Shown in pieces: positions 15,992 through 23,117 of a stretch of 51,213 nt of DNA. Numbering within the stretch: the stretch's first letter is position 1; each line of letters opens with the position of its first letter. The stretch comes from Chloroflexota bacterium (GTDB lineage Bacteria; Chloroflexota; Anaerolineae; Anaerolineales; Villigracilaceae): the NCBI GenBank assembly GCA_024434165.1, contig QMIW01000057.1:1-51213 (forward strand), read 5' to 3'. The translations under genes and the position numbers were made by a program. The notes under the pieces were generated by a model. That model did not search any database. It had not been told where the DNA came from and saw only the letters and a program-made list of their open reading frames with translations.

Positions 15992-16108
15992 TGGCTGGAA
16001 AATATTTCTTCCCGCTCCCCGCGGCGTCTCGCCGCCGGGGAAAGTGCCAAAATGGGTACGGCGGCATGAGCATGAAGAAATGGAGGGCTGATGGCTGGAA
16101 AATATTTC
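15981..16108. repeat. Inserted palindrome between 28-bp direct copies of the maoC start
   Basis: 15981-16008 and 16081-16108 are the same 28 bases with two differences, exactly 100 bp apart; both contain ATGGCTGGAAAATATTTC. The 72 bases between (16009-16080) hold a GC-rich palindrome whose reverse complement resembles the family A core (CATGCTCATGCCGCCGT). The upstream ATG copy opens a frame of about 40 codons that ends out of frame in maoC. Confidence 0.85.
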
Positions 16109-16534
16109 GATGAACTGGAAGTAGGAATGAAGTTCAAACACGGCGGGCGCACGGTGACCGAGATGGATAACGTGCTGTTCTCCGCGCTGACGATGAACAC
16201 CCAACCGCTTCACCTCAACGAGGATTTTGCCTCCCGCACCGAGTTTGGCCGGCGGCTGGTGAACGGGATCTTCACCTTCGGCTTGGTCGTCGGTTTGACC
16301 GTCGCCGATCTGACCGAAGGCACCATCGTGGCAAACCTGAGTTACGATAAAATCAACCATCCCAACCCCGTCTTTCACGGCGATACGATCTATGCCGAAA
16401 GCGAGATCATCGAAAAACGCGAATCAAAGTCCAGACCGAATGCCGGGCTGGTGAAAATAAAATGCACAGGCAGGAAGCCGGATGGAACGGTGGTTGTGGA
16501 ATTTGAGAGAACTGCATTGTTTTTGAAAAAATAG
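16091..16534 (+). CDS. MaoC-like hot-dog hydratase
   Basis: A 147-residue single hot-dog domain. The hydratase motif reads LTMNTQPLHLNEDFA: His41 is kept, but Asn36 replaces the usual Asp. The same TMNTQPLH variant occurs, as I recall, in homologues next to citE. The context (MCC plus CitE) parallels Mycobacterium Rv2499c, so hydration of a methylglutaconyl- or itaconyl-type CoA ester is a reasonable guess. ATG 16091 is the downstream one of two duplicated starts. Confidence 0.8.
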   Translation: MAGKYFDELEVGMKFKHGGRTVTEMDNVLFSALTMNTQPLHLNEDFASRTEFGRRLVNGIFTFGLVVGLTVADLTEGTIVANLSYDKINHPNPVFHGDTIYAESEIIEKRESKSRPNAGLVKIKCTGRKPDGTVVVEFERTALFLKK

Positions 16535-16605
16535 CCACAGGTCAAAAGTCAAAGGTCAGAGATTTGTAACTTTCAACCTGCAACCTTCGACCTGTAACCT
16601 TCAAC
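16535..16605. repeat. Period-7 spacer array between maoC and citE
   Basis: Ten units, one of 8 bases. The first half is TCAAAAG, TCAAAGG type, the second CTTCGAC, CTGTAAC type, roughly complementary to the first. It fills the gap up to the ribosome site of citE. Confidence 0.85.
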
Positions 16606-16620
16606 CCGACAAGGAGCTTT

Positions 16621-17487
16621 ATGCGTTCCCGACGAGCCTTACTCTACATGCCCGGCGACAACTGGAAGATGATCACCAAAGCCGTCACCCTGGGCGTGGA
16701 TTCGATCTGCATGGACATGGAAGACGGCACCGCCGTCAACAAAAAAGCCGAAGCCCGCGCCACGATTGCGAAGGCATTGCAGGAACTGGATTTCGGCGCG
16801 AGCGAAAAACTGGCGCGCATCAACTCGGTCGGTTCGGGCTGGGAGCAGAACGACATCGAAGCCGTCCTGCCGTACCGCCCGGATGGGATCGTGATTCCCA
16901 AAGTGGAATCCTACGACCACGTCGAATGGGCAGGCAAAATCATCGAAGACGCCGAATTGAAATACGGCTGGCAGGTCAATTCGATTCGCATTTTGATCGG
17001 CGTGGAAACCGCGAAGGGGATTTTGAATTTGAAGGAGATCGCATCTCACCCGCGCCTGGATGCGATCATCTTCGGCGGCGAAGACTTTGCCGCTTCCATC
17101 GGCGCGGCGCGCACGAAGGACGCCGTCGAGTTGTTGTATGCGCGGCAGGCGGTCTTGGTCGCGTGTGCGGCAAACGACTTGCAGGCGATTGATATCGTCA
17201 CGATTGACTACAAGGATTTGGAATCCCTCCGCGTCGAAGCGGAGCAGGGAGCCGGGCTCGGCTTCAGCGGGAAACAGGTCATTCACCCGAACCAGGTCCC
17301 GGTGGTGCAGGAGGCGTTCACTCCGTCCGATGAAGCGGTTGCGTATGCAAAACGAATCGTCGAAACCTTCGAAGCCAGTCAGAAGGAAGGCAAAGGCGCG
17401 TACTCCCTGGACGGTAAAATGATAGACATGCCGCTGTTGAAAAACGCCCAGAAAGTTCTGACGCGCGCGAAAGCGGCGGGGAAGTAA
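16621..17487 (+). CDS. CitE-like acyl-CoA lyase (HpcH/HpaI aldolase family)
   Basis: A 288-residue TIM-barrel lyase. LYMPGDNWKM opens the chain; R66 (ARIN) and E129 (GVETAKG) match active-site residues, and D155 (GGEDFAASIG) is the second Mg2+ ligand. It cleaves beta-hydroxyacyl-CoA esters such as citramalyl-, malyl- or (R)-HMG-CoA. Next to MCC and a MaoC hydratase it parallels Mycobacterium Rv2498c, described as acting in leucine and itaconate breakdown. It is a stand-alone protein, not a citrate lyase subunit. Ribosome site AAGGAG precedes ATG. Confidence 0.85.
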   Translation: MRSRRALLYMPGDNWKMITKAVTLGVDSICMDMEDGTAVNKKAEARATIAKALQELDFGASEKLARINSVGSGWEQNDIEAVLPYRPDGIVIPKVESYDHVEWAGKIIEDAELKYGWQVNSIRILIGVETAKGILNLKEIASHPRLDAIIFGGEDFAASIGAARTKDAVELLYARQAVLVACAANDLQAIDIVTIDYKDLESLRVEAEQGAGLGFSGKQVIHPNQVPVVQEAFTPSDEAVAYAKRIVETFEASQKEGKGAYSLDGKMIDMPLLKNAQKVLTRAKAAGK

Positions 17488-17497
17488 GATCACAGAC

Positions 17498-18340
17498 ATG
17501 GCATCCATCATTTTCGGTCTCGCATCCGCGCTCAGTTGGGGCGCGGGTGATTTTACCGGCGGGCTCGCCGCGCGCCGTGTGGGCGCATACCGCTCGGTGT
17601 TCTATGCGGAAGTCGTCGGCATCCTCTTTCTTTTTTTGGTCATCGCGCTCATCGGCGAAGACCTGCCCGGCGTGCGGGTGATGCTGTTCTCCGCGCTGGC
17701 TGGCGCATTCGGCACGATCGGGTTGATGCTGCTCTATCATGCCATGGCGGTTGGAATGATGAGCATTGCCGCGCCGGTCTCCGCCCTGCTGGCGGCGGCG
17801 CTGCCGGTTGCAGTCGGCGTTTTCACCGAGGGCTTGCCGGATGTGCCGACCCTGATCGGATTCGGCTTCGCCCTCCTCGCAATCTGGATGATCTCTCAAA
17901 GCGGCGAAGGCGTGAAGGACATCCTTTCGCATCTTTCGGACTTGAAACTGCCCCTGCTCGCAGGCCTGGGATTTGGCTTTTACTTTGTCCTCGTACACGA
18001 AGCGACAGGCGGCGGAGCGGTCATCTGGCCCATGGTCTTCTCCCGCGCAGGCGGCATGACGCTCGTCACTGCCTACCTGCTCCTGACGCGCTCCACATGG
18101 AAGATCGAATGGAACGCCCTGCCGATCATTTCGCTCAACGGGATTCTCGATCTGGGCGGCAACTTCTTCTTCATCCTCGCCGGGCAGGCGGGCAGGCTGG
18201 ATGTAGCCTCGGTGCTGAGTTCGCTCTTCCCCGGCACAACCGTCATCCTGGCATGGATCTTCCTCAAAGAGCGCCTCAACCGCAGCCAGTGGGTCGGCGT
18301 CTTTGCGGCGCTGACCGCCATTGTGTTGATGACGATATAA
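17498..18340 (+). CDS. EamA/DMT-family transporter
   Basis: A 280-residue integral membrane protein with about ten hydrophobic helices in two EamA halves: GLASALSWGAGDFTGGLAARR at the start and the second repeat from about 150, ending VGVFAALTAIVLM. It exports or imports small metabolites; the substrate cannot be told. It follows citE by ten bases, so it may carry an intermediate of that pathway. Confidence 0.8.
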   Translation: MASIIFGLASALSWGAGDFTGGLAARRVGAYRSVFYAEVVGILFLFLVIALIGEDLPGVRVMLFSALAGAFGTIGLMLLYHAMAVGMMSIAAPVSALLAAALPVAVGVFTEGLPDVPTLIGFGFALLAIWMISQSGEGVKDILSHLSDLKLPLLAGLGFGFYFVLVHEATGGGAVIWPMVFSRAGGMTLVTAYLLLTRSTWKIEWNALPIISLNGILDLGGNFFFILAGQAGRLDVASVLSSLFPGTTVILAWIFLKERLNRSQWVGVFAALTAIVLMTI

Positions 18341-18381
18341 GACGATAGACCGTGACGGACTATCGTCCATCGTCCAAATCT
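18341..18381. repeat. Period-7 array with inverted halves
   Basis: Units GACGATA and GACCGTG are followed by complementary TATCGTC and CATCGTC, so the array can fold. It starts directly after the EamA stop codon. Confidence 0.8.
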
Positions 18382-18439
18382 GTGGTACACTCACGCCCGT
18401 TGTATTTCTGGGAATTTGTTTTGATCGCTCTGAGTAAGC

Positions 18440-18468
18440 AGCCCGAGGAAACTTCCCGGGCTTTTTTG
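18440..18468 (+). terminator. Rho-independent terminator
   Basis: Stem AGCCCGAGGAA / TTCCCGGGCT with one mismatch, followed by six T. It lies 100 bases after the EamA gene and 190 before the helicase gene; it could end the former or a short leader RNA of the latter. Confidence 0.75.
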
Positions 18469-18547
18469 TTGGGCGGGTCCTGCCTGCAAAGGCGGACCCT
18501 GTTGAGCAGGAAGATTATTGAAAGAGTCATCAGAACATCCCATATCA

Positions 18548-18637
18548 TGTCATTGCGAGCGGCGCTTTGCGCCACGAAGCAATCTACTCGTTGAACCGGG
18601 AGGCTGCTTCGGTCGCTATTGCTCCCTCGCAGCGACA
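18548..18637. repeat. Palindromic element with TGTCATTGCGAG ends, family E
   Basis: Ends TGTCATTGCGAG (18548-18559) and CTCGCAGCGACA (18626-18637) are inverted copies with two differences. The inner part has CGAAGCAATC-type sequence. Repeats of this look are widespread in environmental bacterial genomes. It occupies most of the helicase leader. Confidence 0.7.
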
Positions 18638-18654
18638 TTAAAAAAGGACAATTG

Positions 18655-20313
18655 ATGACAACCGATTTTTCCTCCCTCAACCTGCGCGATGAGATCACGC
18701 AGGCAATCACCGAACTCGGCTACTCCGAGCCCACACCCATCCAGGCGGGCATGATTCCCCTCATGCTTACCGGCGTGGACGTGATCGGTCAAGCCCAAAC
18801 CGGCACAGGCAAAACCGCCGCCTTTGCCCTCCCGATCCTCAACAACTTTCAACGTCAACGCCACCCGCAGGCATTGATCCTCGCGCCAACGCGCGAGCTT
18901 GCCCTGCAGGTCGCCGACTCGATGAACGAGTACGGCAAATATCTCAACGTGCGCGTGCTCGCCGTCTATGGCGGTCAGCCCTACGGACCGCAGATCAACA
19001 GCCTCAAGCGCGGCGTGGATATCGTCGTCGGCACGCCGGGGCGTTTGAACGACCTGCTCGAACGCAACGTCCTCGTGCTGGGCGAGGTTCGGACCGTCGT
19101 CCTCGATGAGGCGGATGAAATGCTCAACATGGGCTTCATCGAAGATGTGGAACTCATCCTCGCCTCGACCCCGGAAACCCGGCAGACTGCTCTCTTCAGC
19201 GCGACCATGCCCCCGCGCATCCGCGCCCTCGCCAACCGCTTCATGCGGGACCCGCAGTCTGTCACCGTGAAACGGAGCACGCTCACCGCCTCCGCCATCG
19301 AACAGCGTTATTACCTCGTCCATGAGAATCACAAAACCAACGCGCTCACCCGCCTCTTTGAAATGGAACCCATCCACAGCGCGTTGATCTTTACCCGTAC
19401 CCGCGCCGAGACCAGCACGCTCGCCAACGAACTGGTCGTGCGCGGAATCCCCGCCGAAGCCATCAGCGGCGACCTCGACCAGCAAGCCCGCGAACGTGTG
19501 CTGGGACGTTTCCGTGCCAACCAGTTGAAGGTGCTGGTCGCCACCGACGTTGCCGCGCGCGGTTTGGATATTGACGACATTTCCCACGTCTTCAACTACC
19601 ACCTGCCCGACGACGCCGAGGTGTATGTGCATCGCATCGGACGCACGGGTCGCGCAGGCAAAACGGGCGTCGCCATCACCCTGCTTTCCCCGAAGGAAAA
19701 ACGCCGTCTGCGCGAAGTGGAAGCGCTGACCAAACAGCCCATCGCCAAAATGGAACTTCCCACGCCGGAGGAGATCGCTAAACACCGTGAAACCCAAGTG
19801 GTGGAGAAACTTAAAGTCTGGCTGGGACGCGGACGGTTCAAGCGCGAGCTCGAAATGGTGCAGGAGTTGATCGCCGCCGGTCACGATCCGTTGAATATCG
19901 CCGCCGCCGCCATCAAGATTTCACGCGGCGATGAAAAACAACGTCCCATTGCCGAACTGGCGGAAGTGCGTGACGAACCTCGAACGAAAGGGGAAAGGGG
20001 AAAGCGGGAAACGTTCGGGCGCAGGGAAGGTCCCGGTCACAGCGACAGGCAAAGGGTCAAAGGGAGCCGCGCGCACGAGGAAGGGATGGTGAGGTTGAGA
20101 ATCAACAAGGGTAAACTGCACAACATCCGCCCAAGCGACATCGTCGGGCAGATCGCTTTCCATGCCAACATCCCCGGCTACACCATCGGCAAGATTCGCA
20201 TCGAAGAAAAGGTCTCGTTTGTGGACGTTCCCGAAGATGTGGTGAATCAGGTTCTCAAGCACAGCGGCAACTACCGCATCGGCAAGGACAAATTCAGCGT
20301 CGTGAAGGCGTAA
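18655..20313 (+). CDS. deaD: DEAD-box RNA helicase with DbpA-type RNA-binding domain
   Basis: A 552-residue ATP-dependent RNA helicase of the CsdA/DeaD class, acting in ribosome assembly or mRNA turnover. The Q motif (about 23-30), AQTGTGKT (47-54), TPTREL-like APTREL (78-82), DEAD (151-154), SAT, and HRIGRTGR are all present. A linker with a period-7 repeat (19981-20008) leads to the C-terminal DbpA-like RNA-binding domain (about 478-552). ATG 18655 follows AAAGGAC; the in-frame ATG at 18619 lies inside a repeat element. Leader 18341-18654 holds a terminator and a palindrome. Confidence 0.9.
   Translation: MTTDFSSLNLRDEITQAITELGYSEPTPIQAGMIPLMLTGVDVIGQAQTGTGKTAAFALPILNNFQRQRHPQALILAPTRELALQVADSMNEYGKYLNVRVLAVYGGQPYGPQINSLKRGVDIVVGTPGRLNDLLERNVLVLGEVRTVVLDEADEMLNMGFIEDVELILASTPETRQTALFSATMPPRIRALANRFMRDPQSVTVKRSTLTASAIEQRYYLVHENHKTNALTRLFEMEPIHSALIFTRTRAETSTLANELVVRGIPAEAISGDLDQQARERVLGRFRANQLKVLVATDVAARGLDIDDISHVFNYHLPDDAEVYVHRIGRTGRAGKTGVAITLLSPKEKRRLREVEALTKQPIAKMELPTPEEIAKHRETQVVEKLKVWLGRGRFKRELEMVQELIAAGHDPLNIAAAAIKISRGDEKQRPIAELAEVRDEPRTKGERGKRETFGRREGPGHSDRQRVKGSRAHEEGMVRLRINKGKLHNIRPSDIVGQIAFHANIPGYTIGKIRIEEKVSFVDVPEDVVNQVLKHSGNYRIGKDKFSVVKA
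19981..20008. repeat. Period-7 array in the helicase linker
   Basis: Four units (CGAACGA, AAGGGGA, AAGGGGA, AAGCGGG) encode part of the basic linker between the helicase core and the RNA-binding domain. Confidence 0.65.
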
Positions 20314-20803
20314 CCATGCGACCTCGTACCCAAACAACATGAAGATGCAGGGCAAAAGCGGTTGAAATTCTCGGCTTTTGTCCTTTCGCTTTTAAGTGAT
20401 TGGGGCGCTCGTATATCGAGGTCGTTGTAGCGCATGGAGCAAAAGCCGATGATGATTAGCCGCAGAGTACCATTGACGCGGATTGCATCCGGCGATAAAA
20501 ATGGCGCGTTAGAGTTCCACAAGTTTCATTGTGGGCGATTAATTACAGGTATCCCAAAAGCCGCAAATTAGATTCTTTCGTATCTTCGGGAATTTGCATT
20601 TCCCGCCGGATAGGAACGCCGCGCCTGGAAACGATTTTCAGGCGGCATGGAATCGCGCCCCGGTGCGGCAGGCATCCCGTCCCTTTAGCGATGGAACTTT
20701 TTTCATAAAAAATCGGTCAAGCACCATGTTGGATAAAACAGGCTGACGTTTTCGATACAGTCCTTCGTCCGACACGATTATTTCAATGCAGAAGGAAAAC
20801 AAA
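20314..20803 (+). other. Gene-free region: terminator plus long leader of the secreted-protein gene
   Basis: No coding region supported. After the terminator at 20351-20385 come about 400 bases with several possible hairpins, for example around 20609-20645 (CGCCTG / CAGGCG arms). This could be a structured 5' leader, but I do not recognise a riboswitch class. Confidence 0.45.
20351..20393 (+). terminator. Rho-independent terminator of the helicase gene
   Basis: Stem GGCAAAAGC / GCTTTTGTCC (20351-20359 and 20374-20383), then a T-rich tract to 20393. Confidence 0.75.
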
Positions 20804-23002
20804 ATGAAAAACAAAACTTCTTATCGCTGGCGGGCTGCGGCTTTGACCGCACTGCTGATCTTTTTCGCAAACGTGATCCCCGCAAAAGCCGCGCCAGCCC
20901 AGATTCCCTCCGCTTTCAGCAAGGTTTCCCCCGCAAACGGCGCAACGGGCATTACCGCATCCAGCGTTACCCTGTCGTGGGACATCTCTGCGCAAGCCAT
21001 TCTCTACGACGTATGCCTCTCCACTGATTCGGCGTTGGGCACTTGCGCCTATTCTGCAAACACAGGAGACAATTCCGTGACCTTTACGGGGCTGACAGCC
21101 GGCACAACGTATTACTGGCAGGTGGTAGCGGAAGATTGGGAAGGAACCCCTCGACCCGCGAGCGGCGGCATTTGGTCCTTCGTCACCGGGGCGCCTCCGG
21201 CGGCATTCTCGAAGACTTCTCCGGCGTATGGCGCAACCAACCAGCCGCTTTCGGGGAATAATTATCTGCAATGGGCGGCTTCGAGCGGCGCATCCTACTA
21301 TCAAATGTGCATATCCTCCACATCGGGCGAATGCTCGGCAGGCGGGGACGGCACCTGGCACGGAAACGCCACCGGCACCACCTGGATGATGAACAACCTG
21401 TCGCCGAATACCACCTACTACTGGCAGATACGGGCGGTTAACTCCTACGGCACCACGTATGCCAACAACGGCCTGGAATGGATTTTCACCACAAGAGCAA
21501 ATTCCGCTCCCACCTACATGTATCTCAACCCCGGCATGGTCACCGAAAATTCGTCCATTGGTTCCGAAGCCAGCGCCTTCGTTGTAAACGACCCGGATTC
21601 TGGCGATACATTCACGTTTGCCCTTGTATCCGGCGATGGAAGCACGGATAACGGCTCCTTCTCGATCAGCGGCAACAAATTGATCGTCCAAACCACCATT
21701 GATTTCGAGGTGAAGAACTCGTATTCCATCCGCGTCCGCGCGACGGATTCAGGCGGCGCAACCTACGAACGGGCGATGACCTTGATCGTCGCCAATGTCG
21801 CCGAATCCCTGCCTCATAATTTTTCCAAGACCTCGCCCGAAAACGGCGCAACGGGCCTGCCGCTTACGAACGTCTGGTTGAATTGGAATTCCACCACCGA
21901 AGCCGAGTATTACGGCTGGTGCTATTCCACGGTGGCGGGCGCTTGCACCAACGGCACCGCCACCTGGCACGGCGGACCGAGTTATTCCTCGCCGGGTCAT
22001 TCGCTGCCGACGCTCCAACCCAACACCACCTATTACTGGCAGGCGCGGGCTGGCAACTCGCTGGGATATACCTATGCAGATTCCGGCACGGAGTGGAGCT
22101 TTACCACCCGCGGCAACTCCGCCCCGACGAATATCACGCTTTCCAATTCCTCCATCGCAGAGAACACCCCGCCGGATACCAACATCGGTTTCTTCAGTGC
22201 AGCGGATAGCGACGCGAACGATTACCACAACTTCAGCCTGGTCAGCGGAGCAGGCGATACGGATAACGCTTTCTTCCTGATTGACGAAAATAACCTCTAC
22301 TCGCCGTATTCGTTCGATTACGAGACCAAGTCCAGCTACTCCATCCGTGTGCGCGTGACCGATTTGGGCGGCGCGACATTCGAAAAGGTCTTTATCGTCT
22401 CGGTTACAAACGTTGACGAGCCGGGCGATCCGGTCATTGTGAGGAAAACCTTTACCTCCGCGGCCTCTTATGACGGCTACGTTCTGGAAACCGCCGAAAC
22501 CACCAATACCGGCGGCGCACTTAACAGCAGCGGGAGGACGCTCCTCCTGGGAGATGATGCCTCCAACCGTCAGTACCGCGTCATTCTCTCGTTCGATACT
22601 TCGAGCCTGCCCGATAATGCCGTTATTACCTCGGTCACGCTCAAGTTCAAACATGCGGGCATTGCCGGCACAAATCCTCTCAACACGCATGGAAATATCC
22701 TGGTTGACATTCGCCGGGGCGCTTTCAGCAATAATCCCGCCCTTCAATCCGCCGACTTTAAAGTGAAGGCACACAGAAACGGCGCAATGTTCTTCGATGC
22801 GCCCCCTGTCAACCGCTGGTACGTAAAATCCTTGTACGGAGGGTATTTCCCGTTCATTCACAAGAGCGGCATTACCCAGTTCCGCCTGCGGTTTTCAAGG
22901 GACGACAACAACGATAACGGCGCAGACATTTTGAGGATATTCAGCGGCAGCGTGAGCGCATCGGCGCGTCCGCAACTGGTTATCGAATATTACATGCCAT
23001 AG
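20804..23002 (+). CDS. Secreted multidomain protein: Fn3-like and cadherin-like repeats, DNRLRE-type C-terminus
   Basis: A 732-residue exported protein. The signal peptide ends around AKA-A (residue 29-30). Three Fn3-like repeats each begin with F-S-K-x-S-P-x-x-G-A-T and contain TTYYWQ (about 38, 137 and 335). Two cadherin-like repeats contain FEVKNSYSIRVRATD and DYETKSSYSIRVRVTD. The last 190 residues (SYDGYVLETAETTNTGG, then an LLLGDD-RQYRVILSFD pattern) resemble DNRLRE/carbohydrate-binding domains. No enzyme domain, so adhesion or polysaccharide binding is likely. ATG 20804 has a ribosome site (GAAGGA); ATG 20786 is the alternative. Confidence 0.75.
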   Translation: MKNKTSYRWRAAALTALLIFFANVIPAKAAPAQIPSAFSKVSPANGATGITASSVTLSWDISAQAILYDVCLSTDSALGTCAYSANTGDNSVTFTGLTAGTTYYWQVVAEDWEGTPRPASGGIWSFVTGAPPAAFSKTSPAYGATNQPLSGNNYLQWAASSGASYYQMCISSTSGECSAGGDGTWHGNATGTTWMMNNLSPNTTYYWQIRAVNSYGTTYANNGLEWIFTTRANSAPTYMYLNPGMVTENSSIGSEASAFVVNDPDSGDTFTFALVSGDGSTDNGSFSISGNKLIVQTTIDFEVKNSYSIRVRATDSGGATYERAMTLIVANVAESLPHNFSKTSPENGATGLPLTNVWLNWNSTTEAEYYGWCYSTVAGACTNGTATWHGGPSYSSPGHSLPTLQPNTTYYWQARAGNSLGYTYADSGTEWSFTTRGNSAPTNITLSNSSIAENTPPDTNIGFFSAADSDANDYHNFSLVSGAGDTDNAFFLIDENNLYSPYSFDYETKSSYSIRVRVTDLGGATFEKVFIVSVTNVDEPGDPVIVRKTFTSAASYDGYVLETAETTNTGGALNSSGRTLLLGDDASNRQYRVILSFDTSSLPDNAVITSVTLKFKHAGIAGTNPLNTHGNILVDIRRGAFSNNPALQSADFKVKAHRNGAMFFDAPPVNRWYVKSLYGGYFPFIHKSGITQFRLRFSRDDNNDNGADILRIFSGSVSASARPQLVIEYYMP

Positions 23003-23063
23003 AATTCACCCTGGAGGGATGCCCGCAATCGAACGCCCCTGCATCCTCCCCGGCAAACAACCG

Positions 23064-23098
23064 CGCGGATGGGTTAAAATCCATCCGCGTTTTTTCTT
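23064..23098 (+). terminator. Rho-independent terminator of the secreted-protein gene
   Basis: Perfect stem CGCGGATGG / CCATCCGCG followed by six T, 62 bases after the stop codon. Confidence 0.9.
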
Positions 23099-23117
23099 TC
23101 ACGCAACACGAATCACC

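Noticed and set aside
10473-17487. 3-hydroxypropionate bicycle genes
   Set aside because: The carboxyltransferase has methylcrotonyl-CoA-type blocks, and mesaconyl-CoA transferase and malonyl-CoA reductase are not present.
20314-20803. c-di-GMP-I riboswitch
   Set aside because: Stems are possible, but the conserved GEMM core sequence is not recognisable; recorded only as an unassigned leader.
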